41,882 nt of DNA. Origin: Actinomycetota bacterium. GTDB taxonomy: Bacteria > Actinomycetota > AC-67. Below the pieces are notes generated by a model. It searched no databases. It was not told the origin of the DNA and saw only the letters and a program-made list of their open reading frames with translations. Shown here one piece after another: positions 6,962 to 14,706 of the stretch. The stretch is from positions 1 to 41,882 of the forward strand of contig JAIVGO010000004.1 in assembly GCA_020201525.1 (NCBI GenBank). The letters are read 5' to 3'. Each line of letters opens with the position of its first letter. Position 1 is the first letter of the stretch. A program made the position numbers and the translations under genes.

Positions 6962-9900
6962 ATGCGAACAACGGCGCTTGCACGTGCTCGGCCGTATTTG
7001 TTTTCGATCGCTCTTCTTGTCGTCCTCGCGCTGGGCGTGACGTCTCTGTCGGTACACGCCGAAGCCAGCAGTCAAGGCGCTACTGGCACAGGGGACGGTA
7101 CGAGAAACGTAGCCTTCCCTGGTGGGACCGGATCATCAAAGACCACAGGAGTGGCGACGCAAGTATCGTCCGCGGCTTCACAACCGTCTGGTGCCGTGGT
7201 CTCGCTCACCAACGGCGGCGGTATTGGCAACAATGCATCGTCGGGAGCGCCAATGCAGTGGCGCGTCGGCAGCACACCTTGGTCCTCAAGCGATGGTCGC
7301 TATGTCGCGTTTCATTCCGACGCCACGAATCTTGTTTCAAGCGACACCAACGCTACAAGAGACGTCTTTGTTCGGGATCGCCAAGGAAGCACGACGGTTC
7401 GAGTGTCGGTCGGTGCCGGCGGCGTTCAAGCGAACGGGGCGTCATCCATCGACGGCATGTCGACCGACGCGCGCTACGTCATGTTCGATTCGGGCGCGAC
7501 GAATTTGGTGTCCTCCGATACAAACGGCGTCTGGGACGTGTTCGCGTACGACCGGACCACGACCACAACGAAACGGCTCTCGGTGTCATCTTCCTCCGGT
7601 GGGCTCAACGCCTACTCGAGTTTCGTTGGTATGTCCCGGAACGGACGCTACGTTGCGTTCCGCACCAGTGCCACAAACGTCGGGACGGCAACGCAAGCTC
7701 CCGCGAACATTTATGTTCGCGACCTCGTTTTGAACACAACGACCGGATTCTTCTACGGGCTCACGGGTGGTGCCACGCCCGACGGCGACGCGTGGTCACT
7801 TCATATCTCTGATAACGGCCAATACATTGCATTTTCGAGCTCGGCGTTGAACATTACTTCAACTCAAGATTCCGGACTTTGTGGTCAGGTGGGGAACGGC
7901 GCGTCGTACCGGTATTTCCGGGACACGGTAAGCGGCATCAACACCTTCATGAAGGACTCAGCTATTTTCCAGGGGAGCTCGGACAATGGCTTCGATATGA
8001 CGCCAGATGGCAGGTACGTTCTCTATGGCGTTTCGTGCATAAATTCAAGCAGGCTAAACGACGGCGGGTTCTACCGGTATGACAGCCAAACAAGCCTCAA
8101 CGATGCTGTCGCCATGCGGCATCCGATCGGAAGCCTATCAGTTGTTGGAATTTACAACGTCAGCGATGACGGCGGAAGGGTTTACGCTGACGGCTGCTTT
8201 ACCTCCACCTTTTCGTGCCCGCCTCTGAGCAACTACCTCTGGGATGGAACGGCGCTCATGTGGGTGCACTTGACGAGCTTCGTGGCTGACGGTCGAATCG
8301 CGCCGGACGGCAAGAATGTTTTGATGACGACAAACGAAGTCCTGGATCCCATCGACACGAACGGATCCAGTGACGTCTATCTCTTCGCAGCACCGCCAGC
8401 CGGGCAGCTGGCACCAACCGGGGGTGCGATTGGCCCTGGCGAACTCTTTGGGGGTTGCGGATGTGGCTACGCTTCGCACGCCCAAGTTACTCCTTACCCG
8501 ATTGACACCGCCTCAGGAAACTTCTGGCATTCCTTCGACGATCTCGCCATCCCTGGTCGCGGCGCAGCCATCGACCTGAGCCGTACCTACAACTCCCTCG
8601 CAGCAGCAACCGATGGGCCCTTCGGCTTCGGCTGGACTCACCCGTACGGGATGACCCTTACGATCGGCGGCTCGACCACCGTCGTCAACCAGGAGAACGG
8701 CTCGCAGGGGACCTTCACGCTCAATGGCGCGACGTGGTCCGCGCCGCCGCGCGTATTTGCCACGCTCGTGCACAACGGCGATGGGACCTGGACGTACACT
8801 CGCCGGGCTCGAGAAATCTTCCAGTTCGATTCATCCGGACGACTGACGACGATCAAGGATCTCAACGGTTACGTGACGAGTGTCACGTATCCATCAGGAA
8901 CCTCTCAGGTGATTACGGATCCCGCGGGGCGCACCGTGACACTGACCTTTGTCGGTAGCCATGTGACGGGGGCTACCGACGCTTCGACGCCGCCACGGAC
9001 GCTCACGTACACCTATGACGTGTCCGGCAACCTCACCGATGTTATCGACGTGGGCGGTGGACACTGGCAGTTCACGTACGACGCTGCTCACCGATTGCTG
9101 ACTATGCGCTCACCGCGCTTTTACGGCGACACAACGACGACGCCATCGCCGGTCGTAACGAACGTCTACGACGGCGCGGGGCGCGCCACCCAGCAGACCG
9201 ATCCCCTGGGCCGCGCAACCAATTTCGACTACACGTATGTTCCCGGCGCAACAAAAGTGACAGACCCCAAAGGGAACATGACCCTCTACTACTACACCTT
9301 CGGCCTGCTGACGGCGTTGACGCGTGCGTGGGGAACCTCAAACGAATCGACGTGGATCTACCGATACGACGTCGACACCATAGGAAAGACGTTGACCGTC
9401 GATCCCAACGGTCACTCGAGCGCGGCGACCTACGACTCCGCCGGCAACATGCTCACGAAGACAGATGGCCTTAGCCGCACGACCACATACACGTACAGCG
9501 GCCTCAGAGAGGTCACGTCAATCACCGAGCCGAAGCAGGTCAACGGGCACGCGATCACGAGCACTACGACGTACGACGCCGCGGGAAATCCGCGCGTCCA
9601 TTCTTCGCCGCTCCTAGACGCCAACGGGAACACAACCGCCAATGCAGTCACCACCTACCATTATGACGACGCATCGCATCCCGGTGACGTCACGTCGGTG
9701 ACCGATCCGAACAGCAACACGGCCAGCTTCACCTATGACACCTTCGGAGATCTGACCGCGGTGACCATGCCCCCGACACCGGAGAATGCCACTGGCAACA
9801 AGACCACCTACGGCTACGACACGGCCAAAGGATGGCGGATCTCGATGGTCTCCCCGAAAGGCAACGTCACCGGCGGCGATCCGGCTGCGTTCACGACCAG

Positions 9901-12649
9901 CTACGCCCGTGACGCCTACGGCCGGCCGACGGTGACGAAGGACCCGCTGTGGACCTCGACCACGCCCACGCAGCATCAGAGCGTGCGCCGCTACGACGCC
10001 GACGGGAACCTCGACTCGCTGACCGACGGCAACAACCACGCCACGACCTACGCCTACGATCCGGCCGGGCAGCAGACGCAGATCCGCCGGGCCGACGGTT
10101 CAACTTTGCGCGCGGACTACTTCGCCGACGGCACGCTCAATCACCAATTTGACGGAGCCAATCAGCCCACGACCTACACCTACGATGAGCTCGGCCACCT
10201 TTACACCGTGGCCGACCCGCTCGGTCGGACGACGTACTACGGGTATGACGCGCTCGAGAATCTGAAGACGCTCTCCAACCCCTCGAACCGCACCACCACG
10301 TACGGTTACGACGCCGCGGATGAGCTGACTTCGATGAAGTACTCCGACGGCACAACACCGAACGTCACAAGCATTGCCTACGACGCCGATGGGCAACGGA
10401 CCACGATGAGCGACGGGACCGGCACTTCCACTTGGGCGTGGAACACGCTGCACCGGCTTACCTCATCCACGAACGGCGCCGGCCAAATCGTGGGCTACGG
10501 CTATGACCTGGGCGGGCGGATGACCACGATTACCTATCCCGGCGCCACCGGGAGCGTGATCCGCACGTACGACGCCGCGAACCGTCTGGCGAGCGTGAAG
10601 GACTGGGCGAACCGCCAGACGAACTTCGCCTATGACGCCGACTCGAACTTGCTGACCCAAGGCTATCCGAATACCAGTACGGCAACGAACACGTTCGACA
10701 ACGCCGACCGCCTTATGGTCGTCTCGCACGCTCCCACGCCCACGCCCGCCCTGCCGTTCGCGAGCTTCACCTACGCCCGGGACGGCGCGAACCTGCTGAG
10801 CTCGGTCGTCTCAACCGGCGTCCCTTCCGACAACCACGCGTGGAGCTACAACGCGATCAATGAGCTCACCGGGGTCGATGCGTCGACCTACAATTACGAT
10901 TCCGCGGATAACCTCACCAAGCGCACCGACGGAACCAACCAGGGGTTTGATGTCGCGAACGAGGTGCTCAGCGCCACAAATACTCCGGCCATATCATTCG
11001 TCGGTACCGCCAGCGCGGGGGACGCCACCTCAACGTCGCTCAATCTCGCCCTTCCGGCTGGCACCACCGCGAACGACCAGATCCTTCTTGCCGTCACGCT
11101 GCCCTACAGCAAGAGCGTCACGACGCCGAGTGGCTACACGGTCGTCGGAACCTACACGTCCGGAACGTCGAATACTTCCGCCAAAGTCGTCGTCTTCCGG
11201 CGCACCGTGGTCGCGGGGGACACCTCGGTCACGGTCAGCTTCGGCACGAAGTTCGCCAAGACCGTCACCCTCGGCGTGTACCGAAACGTCAATCCGGCCA
11301 GCCCGATCGACGTCGCCGGAGTTGGCGGCGCGGCCGCGCCCGGCACGACGGTCACGGCGCCTGCGGTCACCACGACCGGAACCGGGGACAGCCTTCTCAT
11401 GATCTCCGGTGCCTCAGGGTCCGCCAGCACGTGGACGGCTCCTTCCGGCATGACAACCCAAGTGCAAAAGACCGGCGGCACGACCGACTCGGCGATCAGC
11501 GACCAGGTGTTGACGGGTCCGGGCACGACCGGAATCCGCACCGCCACGCACTCGGCTTCGACACAGCTCGTCGGCGTGCTCGTCGCTCTGCGTCCTGCCC
11601 AGGGGATCTACACCTACGACGCTCAAGGTAACCGCGTGACGTCCACGCCTGCGGGAGGGGCCACAGTCTCATTCAGCTTCGACCAAGCCAACCGCCTGAC
11701 GAGCTACGGCACGAGCGCGACGTACGCCTACAACGGTGACGGTTTGCGCACCTCCAAGACGGTCTCAGGCGCGAGTACCGCGTTCACGTGGGACGTGACT
11801 GGTTCACTGCCGCTCCTGCTCGTCGAGGGGACGAACAAGTACGTCTACGGGCCCGGCGGCTTGCCGCTCGAGCGCATCGACTCGACCGGTGCAGTGACGT
11901 TCTACCACCACGACCAGCTCGGCTCGACACGCGCCCTCACGAACAGCACCGGAACGGTGGTCGCGACTGATAGCTACGATGCGTACGGCAACCTGAGCGG
12001 CTCGACCGGAACCGTTACGAATCCGTTCGGCTACGCCGGGCAGTACACCGATTCCGAGAGCGGGCTTCAGTATTTGCGGGCGCGGTATTACGACCCGGTC
12101 ACGGGGCAGTTCATCAACCGCGACCCGATAACGCAGCTGACGCGACAGCCATATTCGTATGTGCAAGCGAACCCGTTGAATGCCTCGGACCCGTCGGGTC
12201 TCTGTTGGCCGCTCTGCGCGATTACAGCCGCAATTGGCGCATTCGCTGGAGCGTTCGGCACTATCTTGTCCGGCAACATGAATCCCGCGGATATCGCGAT
12301 GGCAGCTTTCGTGGGAGCAGCAGTCGGGTTCCTTTTCCCGGAGAATCCAGTTCTAGCGGGAGCGGTTGGCGGCGCCATCACCAACTTGTTCAATCAGACT
12401 TGGCAGAATGGCATTTCGAACGTCAACTATTACGAAGTTGCGGCAAGCGGCCTGATCGGTGCTGGCTTGGGAGGTGTAGGAGGGTTCTTCGAGCGAGGCT
12501 GGATCGGTGCCACTGACTGGGTATTTCGAGCGGGCTATGGTGCCATGAGTGGTGCTTTTTCGGCGGGCGGTTTCAACGTCAGCGACGAATGCTACATAGT
12601 GCCCATTCACCCGAACATCGTTTCCGGTTCGCGATACTTGAGAATGTAG
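6962..12649 (+). CDS. Secreted Rhs/YD-repeat polymorphic-toxin-like protein
   Basis: This 1,895-residue protein starts with a signal peptide (residues 1-33, ending SLSVHA). A beta-propeller-like region of PD40/TolB type follows (about 110-470, repeated DGRYVAF...D-VFVRD). A DUF6531-type entry motif comes near 510-545 (SGNFWHSFDDLAIPGRG), then a long array of YD repeats (about 600-1340, YDAAG/YGYD). An inserted Thr/Ser/Gly-rich beta domain covers about 1340-1550. The Rhs core runs from about 1600 to DPSGL near 1742 (YLRARYYDPVTGQFINRDP). The 148-residue tip is hydrophobic and glycine-rich. Rhs shells encapsulate and deliver such tips to neighbouring cells. ATG 6962 is chosen over 6821 for the signal peptide and the GGGGGAG just upstream. 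Two small membrane proteins follow closely. Confidence 0.9.
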   Translation: MRTTALARARPYLFSIALLVVLALGVTSLSVHAEASSQGATGTGDGTRNVAFPGGTGSSKTTGVATQVSSAASQPSGAVVSLTNGGGIGNNASSGAPMQWRVGSTPWSSSDGRYVAFHSDATNLVSSDTNATRDVFVRDRQGSTTVRVSVGAGGVQANGASSIDGMSTDARYVMFDSGATNLVSSDTNGVWDVFAYDRTTTTTKRLSVSSSSGGLNAYSSFVGMSRNGRYVAFRTSATNVGTATQAPANIYVRDLVLNTTTGFFYGLTGGATPDGDAWSLHISDNGQYIAFSSSALNITSTQDSGLCGQVGNGASYRYFRDTVSGINTFMKDSAIFQGSSDNGFDMTPDGRYVLYGVSCINSSRLNDGGFYRYDSQTSLNDAVAMRHPIGSLSVVGIYNVSDDGGRVYADGCFTSTFSCPPLSNYLWDGTALMWVHLTSFVADGRIAPDGKNVLMTTNEVLDPIDTNGSSDVYLFAAPPAGQLAPTGGAIGPGELFGGCGCGYASHAQVTPYPIDTASGNFWHSFDDLAIPGRGAAIDLSRTYNSLAAATDGPFGFGWTHPYGMTLTIGGSTTVVNQENGSQGTFTLNGATWSAPPRVFATLVHNGDGTWTYTRRAREIFQFDSSGRLTTIKDLNGYVTSVTYPSGTSQVITDPAGRTVTLTFVGSHVTGATDASTPPRTLTYTYDVSGNLTDVIDVGGGHWQFTYDAAHRLLTMRSPRFYGDTTTTPSPVVTNVYDGAGRATQQTDPLGRATNFDYTYVPGATKVTDPKGNMTLYYYTFGLLTALTRAWGTSNESTWIYRYDVDTIGKTLTVDPNGHSSAATYDSAGNMLTKTDGLSRTTTYTYSGLREVTSITEPKQVNGHAITSTTTYDAAGNPRVHSSPLLDANGNTTANAVTTYHYDDASHPGDVTSVTDPNSNTASFTYDTFGDLTAVTMPPTPENATGNKTTYGYDTAKGWRISMVSPKGNVTGGDPAAFTTSYARDAYGRPTVTKDPLWTSTTPTQHQSVRRYDADGNLDSLTDGNNHATTYAYDPAGQQTQIRRADGSTLRADYFADGTLNHQFDGANQPTTYTYDELGHLYTVADPLGRTTYYGYDALENLKTLSNPSNRTTTYGYDAADELTSMKYSDGTTPNVTSIAYDADGQRTTMSDGTGTSTWAWNTLHRLTSSTNGAGQIVGYGYDLGGRMTTITYPGATGSVIRTYDAANRLASVKDWANRQTNFAYDADSNLLTQGYPNTSTATNTFDNADRLMVVSHAPTPTPALPFASFTYARDGANLLSSVVSTGVPSDNHAWSYNAINELTGVDASTYNYDSADNLTKRTDGTNQGFDVANEVLSATNTPAISFVGTASAGDATSTSLNLALPAGTTANDQILLAVTLPYSKSVTTPSGYTVVGTYTSGTSNTSAKVVVFRRTVVAGDTSVTVSFGTKFAKTVTLGVYRNVNPASPIDVAGVGGAAAPGTTVTAPAVTTTGTGDSLLMISGASGSASTWTAPSGMTTQVQKTGGTTDSAISDQVLTGPGTTGIRTATHSASTQLVGVLVALRPAQGIYTYDAQGNRVTSTPAGGATVSFSFDQANRLTSYGTSATYAYNGDGLRTSKTVSGASTAFTWDVTGSLPLLLVEGTNKYVYGPGGLPLERIDSTGAVTFYHHDQLGSTRALTNSTGTVVATDSYDAYGNLSGSTGTVTNPFGYAGQYTDSESGLQYLRARYYDPVTGQFINRDPITQLTRQPYSYVQANPLNASDPSGLCWPLCAITAAIGAFAGAFGTILSGNMNPADIAMAAFVGAAVGFLFPENPVLAGAVGGAITNLFNQTWQNGISNVNYYEVAASGLIGAGLGGVGGFFERGWIGATDWVFRAGYGAMSGAFSAGGFNVSDECYIVPIHPNIVSGSRYLRM
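12203..12646 (+). other. Variable C-terminal tip of the Rhs protein
   Basis: Directly after the core-terminating DPSGL, the sequence changes to Ala/Gly-rich hydrophobic segments (ITAAIGAFAGAFGTIL, AAFVGAAVGFLF, LIGAGLGGVGGFF) and ends about 25 residues after the last one. Base composition also becomes less GC-rich, as is usual where tips are swapped. The tip is either a membrane-acting effector or a pre-toxin segment whose catalytic domain is missing. No known toxin domain is recognised. Confidence 0.6.
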
Positions 12650-12661
12650 GGTCCCCAAAAA

Positions 12662-13108
12662 ATGCCTGTAGACCGACGCGATGAGAATCAATTGTTCAGA
12701 CCGAGGCTTGAAGGTTTTCGCCTGTTTTTCGCAAGTGAGGCTACCGCGATCATGATTTTGGTATTTGGCATCGCTGGCGCAGTCTGGAACAGGCCATCAC
12801 AATTGCCGCCTTGGATCGCTCTCATCGCGTACTTCTCTGTTTACCCGCTTTTGATATTGCGTCGAGTCAGTTTGCGTATCACGCCCGAGGCCTTGGTTTA
12901 CACGAAGCTCTTGGGCCATCCTAGAGCCATACCTCGGGACCAGATAGTTGCGATCCGACGTGGATTTACCGGAGCATTTGCTGTTACAAAAAGTACGGCC
13001 GTCGGTCTTAACGGAATGTGGACTAACGAGCAACTGACGCAACTAGCCGATTGCATCAGAGTACCGTTGGAAATCATCGGTACGCGAAATCGTCGGGTTG
13101 GTCCATGA
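12662..13108 (+). CDS. Two-TM PH-like membrane protein, candidate immunity protein 1
   Basis: This 148-residue protein has two predicted membrane segments (about 26-43 AIMILVFGIAGAV and 49-66 IALIAYFSVYPLLIL). A small soluble part follows, of the kind seen in bacterial PH-like domains (RVSLRITPEALVY, then AIPRDQIVAIRRG), ending GMWTNEQLTQLADCIRVPLEI. It starts 12 nt after the Rhs stop, without a clear ribosome site, on the same strand. That position is where the immunity gene of a polymorphic toxin lies. It is related to the protein at 13318-13752. The immunity role is inferred from position and pairing; the domain call is tentative. Confidence 0.65.
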   Translation: MPVDRRDENQLFRPRLEGFRLFFASEATAIMILVFGIAGAVWNRPSQLPPWIALIAYFSVYPLLILRRVSLRITPEALVYTKLLGHPRAIPRDQIVAIRRGFTGAFAVTKSTAVGLNGMWTNEQLTQLADCIRVPLEIIGTRNRRVGP

Positions 13109-13193
13109 ATCTGAATCGTCGGTGGGTAGTCGGGACTGAATCCCCGGGGTTGCGTAGAGGGCGTGGGTCTCCCCCGACTTTCGTGGAGCCGAT

Positions 13194-13268
13194 TGTCCCG
13201 AGTCAAGTTTCCTGGACACTTTCTGCTCGCACTCTTGTAGGCCGGACCATTGTCGGCCACCACCACAA
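13194..13268 (-). pseudogene. Possible transposase scrap with terminal-repeat-like end
   Basis: The minus strand at 13221-13268 encodes VVADNGPAYKSAS, which resembles the DNGPAYKS block of IS3/IS481-type DDE transposases (rve fold). It is followed by a segment (13194-13218) that begins TGTCC and ends GGACA, like an IS end. The frame does not continue as transposase on either side. This would be a relic between the two candidate immunity genes, and it is short enough to be chance. Confidence 0.35.
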
Positions 13269-13317
13269 GCGAACGGCGCCGGTAGCATGATCCACCAAGA
13301 CCGATGAGTGTTCAGAA

Positions 13318-13752
13318 ATGACCGAATCTTCGGCACGGGATGGAGTTGTAATTCGACCGGCTTGGAAATCTGTTCTTCCTGGCCTCGTGGCATGTTGGGG
13401 GCTTGCCGTTTTGTTCTTGATCGTCACGATCATTAAACGGTCCAATCGACCCACCTCGGAGCTAATCCCAGGGATCGGCCTGGTTATGTTCTTCGTTGTA
13501 GCACCTCTGGTAATCAGGTTCCGGACAAGGTTGATGATCGACGGCAAAACGCTTACGGTTCGGCGCTCTGCGCGTCGAGCCGTAAGCGTCAACACGGGCC
13601 AGGTCACTGGCATAAGCCTTCAAACTCTTGGACCTTGCGCAGTGATCAATGACGGGAGATGGATTAGCCTTGGTGCGTTATGGAGTCGCGCGCAGTTAGA
13701 GCAAATCGCGGCAGAACTTTCTGTCCCAATCACGCGCGCAAAGCGTCGTTAA
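13318..13752 (+). CDS. Two-TM PH-like membrane protein, candidate immunity protein 2
   Basis: This 144-residue protein has two predicted membrane segments (about 20-39 LPGLVACWGLAVLFLIVTII and 49-66 LIPGIGLVMFFVVAPLVI). A soluble part follows (TRLMIDGKTLTVRR, VSVNTGQVTGISL), ending GALWSRAQLEQIAAELSVPI. Topology, order of elements and the C-terminal W-(S/T)-x-x-QL-x-Q-x-A-x5-VP motif match the protein at 12662-13108, so the two are likely paralogs. Codon use is less GC-biased than in the chromosomal genes. No ribosome site stands out. It may be a second or orphan immunity gene for a lost or alternative Rhs tip. Confidence 0.65.
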   Translation: MTESSARDGVVIRPAWKSVLPGLVACWGLAVLFLIVTIIKRSNRPTSELIPGIGLVMFFVVAPLVIRFRTRLMIDGKTLTVRRSARRAVSVNTGQVTGISLQTLGPCAVINDGRWISLGALWSRAQLEQIAAELSVPITRAKRR

Positions 13753-14126
13753 GAGAGCAGACTGTCAGCGCGACCAAAGTGGCGAGTAATTTGAGCGAGA
13801 CGAAGATCGCTTTCGGATGGAGGGCTGATACACGCCTCTCCGACCGCCTGTCTTCGCTTGTGGATGAATTCCAGCCCCTGCCATTCGCGTGCTTATCACG
13901 TCGATAGATAGTGATCCCCATTCCACGATGCCGTGGGCAAGGTAGCGTCTGAATGAGGATCAAAACTGGGCGCTTTCGGTTGATCCTTTAGTGATTTCGG
14001 GCACGGCTTTCGTTCGGGCTGCGAGCGAAATCAACCTCCTGACTGGTTTCGACGACATTGGATCCCCTCTCGTTTGCACTGTCTCGGCGCGAGCCGATGA
14101 CTCGTAGCCCAACGTGCGCGCGGACC

Positions 14127-14220
14127 GCCGACCGGCTCATGGGCGTCTCTCACGCCCCGATGCCGACTCCCCTGGTCCCCTTTGCGAGGTTCACCTCCGG
14201 CCGGGACGGCGCGGGCCAGG
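14127..14220 (+). pseudogene. Orphan fragment of a YD-repeat/Rhs gene
   Basis: This segment encodes ADRLMGVSHAPMPTP...FARFTSGRDGAG. It aligns without gaps to ADRLMVVSHAPTPTP...FASFTYARDGAN, encoded at about 10706-10799 in the Rhs gene. Many base differences are synonymous, so the copy comes from a diverged homologous gene rather than a recent duplication. Similarity stops on both sides. It marks an earlier or second YD-repeat gene lost by deletion. Confidence 0.75.
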
Positions 14221-14340
14221 CCATCGAGATGCTCACTATGGACGCGGTTTGTTACTGCCCCAATGGAGCTTTCGGCGAGACTTTACTAGCGCGAAGGGCT
14301 GCCCAGGAACGCGGGGAGGGTTTTTCGGATACTGTCGCCT

Positions 14341-14352
14341 TGGGGCCACCAA
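14341..14352 (+). repeat. Right attachment-site core (att repeat)
   Basis: TGGGGCCACCAA is identical to the 3' end of tRNA-Glu at 2540-2551. To its left lies island debris. To its right, 7 nt away, is the stop codon of a chromosomal-looking lipoprotein gene. An exact 12-mer is unlikely by chance over this distance. No further tRNA sequence is present here, as expected if the shared core is short. Confidence 0.6.
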
Positions 14353-14358
14353 AAAGCG

Positions 14359-14685
14359 TCACGGCGTCGCGCATGCGAACGCGATTCGTTGTGCCGCTTC
14401 GAGCACCGGCGTGTTATCGGTTCCGCCGCTCACTTGTCGCTGTTGGTAGCGCAGAACGATGTTCCTGCTCGCGGCGCGCAAATCATGTTCGCTCTTCGAG
14501 AGCTTCGGCTCTTCACCGCTGATCGTCGCGATCTCGTCGGCGACGTCGCCGAGGTCCGACTTCGTATCGATCTGCTGCAACATCCGAGATCCCGCCGCGC
14601 AGATGGATCGCCGGGCTTCGGCCGAATGATTGCCGCACGCGGGCATAATCAGCACAGCGACGAGTCCGGCGATCCAAGCTCGCAT
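14359..14685 (-). CDS. Small putative lipoprotein
   Basis: This 108-residue protein has a hydrophobic N-terminus ending in a lipobox-like LIMPAC with Cys17, so it is probably lipid-anchored outside the membrane. The mature part is polar and helical (RSICAAGSRMLQQIDTKSDLGDVADEIATI) with no recognised domain and two further cysteines. There is no Shine-Dalgarno sequence, but TATCCT lies 8 nt before the ATG, so the transcript may be nearly leaderless. It follows the GT87 gene on the same strand, and its stop codon is 7 nt from the island boundary. Confidence 0.65.
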   Translation of the reverse strand: MRAWIAGLVAVLIMPACGNHSAEARRSICAAGSRMLQQIDTKSDLGDVADEIATISGEEPKLSKSEHDLRAASRNIVLRYQQRQVSGGTDNTPVLEAAQRIAFACATP

Positions 14686-14706
14686 ACGGAGCCAGGATAC
14701 AGAGCG

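Larger units (their letters stand above)
13753..14358. other. Gene-free, decayed right end of the island
   Basis: About 600 nt show no intact gene. Apart from the Rhs-like scrap at 14127-14220 and the att-like repeat at 14341-14352, there are only short unsupported open frames. The segment GGATCAAAACTGGGCGCTTT near 13957 looks like an IS end but could not be tied to an element. Confidence 0.5.

Noticed and set aside
13051..13290. 79-codon frame between the two paired membrane proteins
   Set aside because: It starts inside the first gene, lacks a ribosome site and overlaps the possible IS scrap.
13950..14000. IS21-like end resembling GGATCAAAACTGGGCGCTTT
   Set aside because: No transposase or partner terminal repeat could be found nearby, so it is not called as a mobile element.
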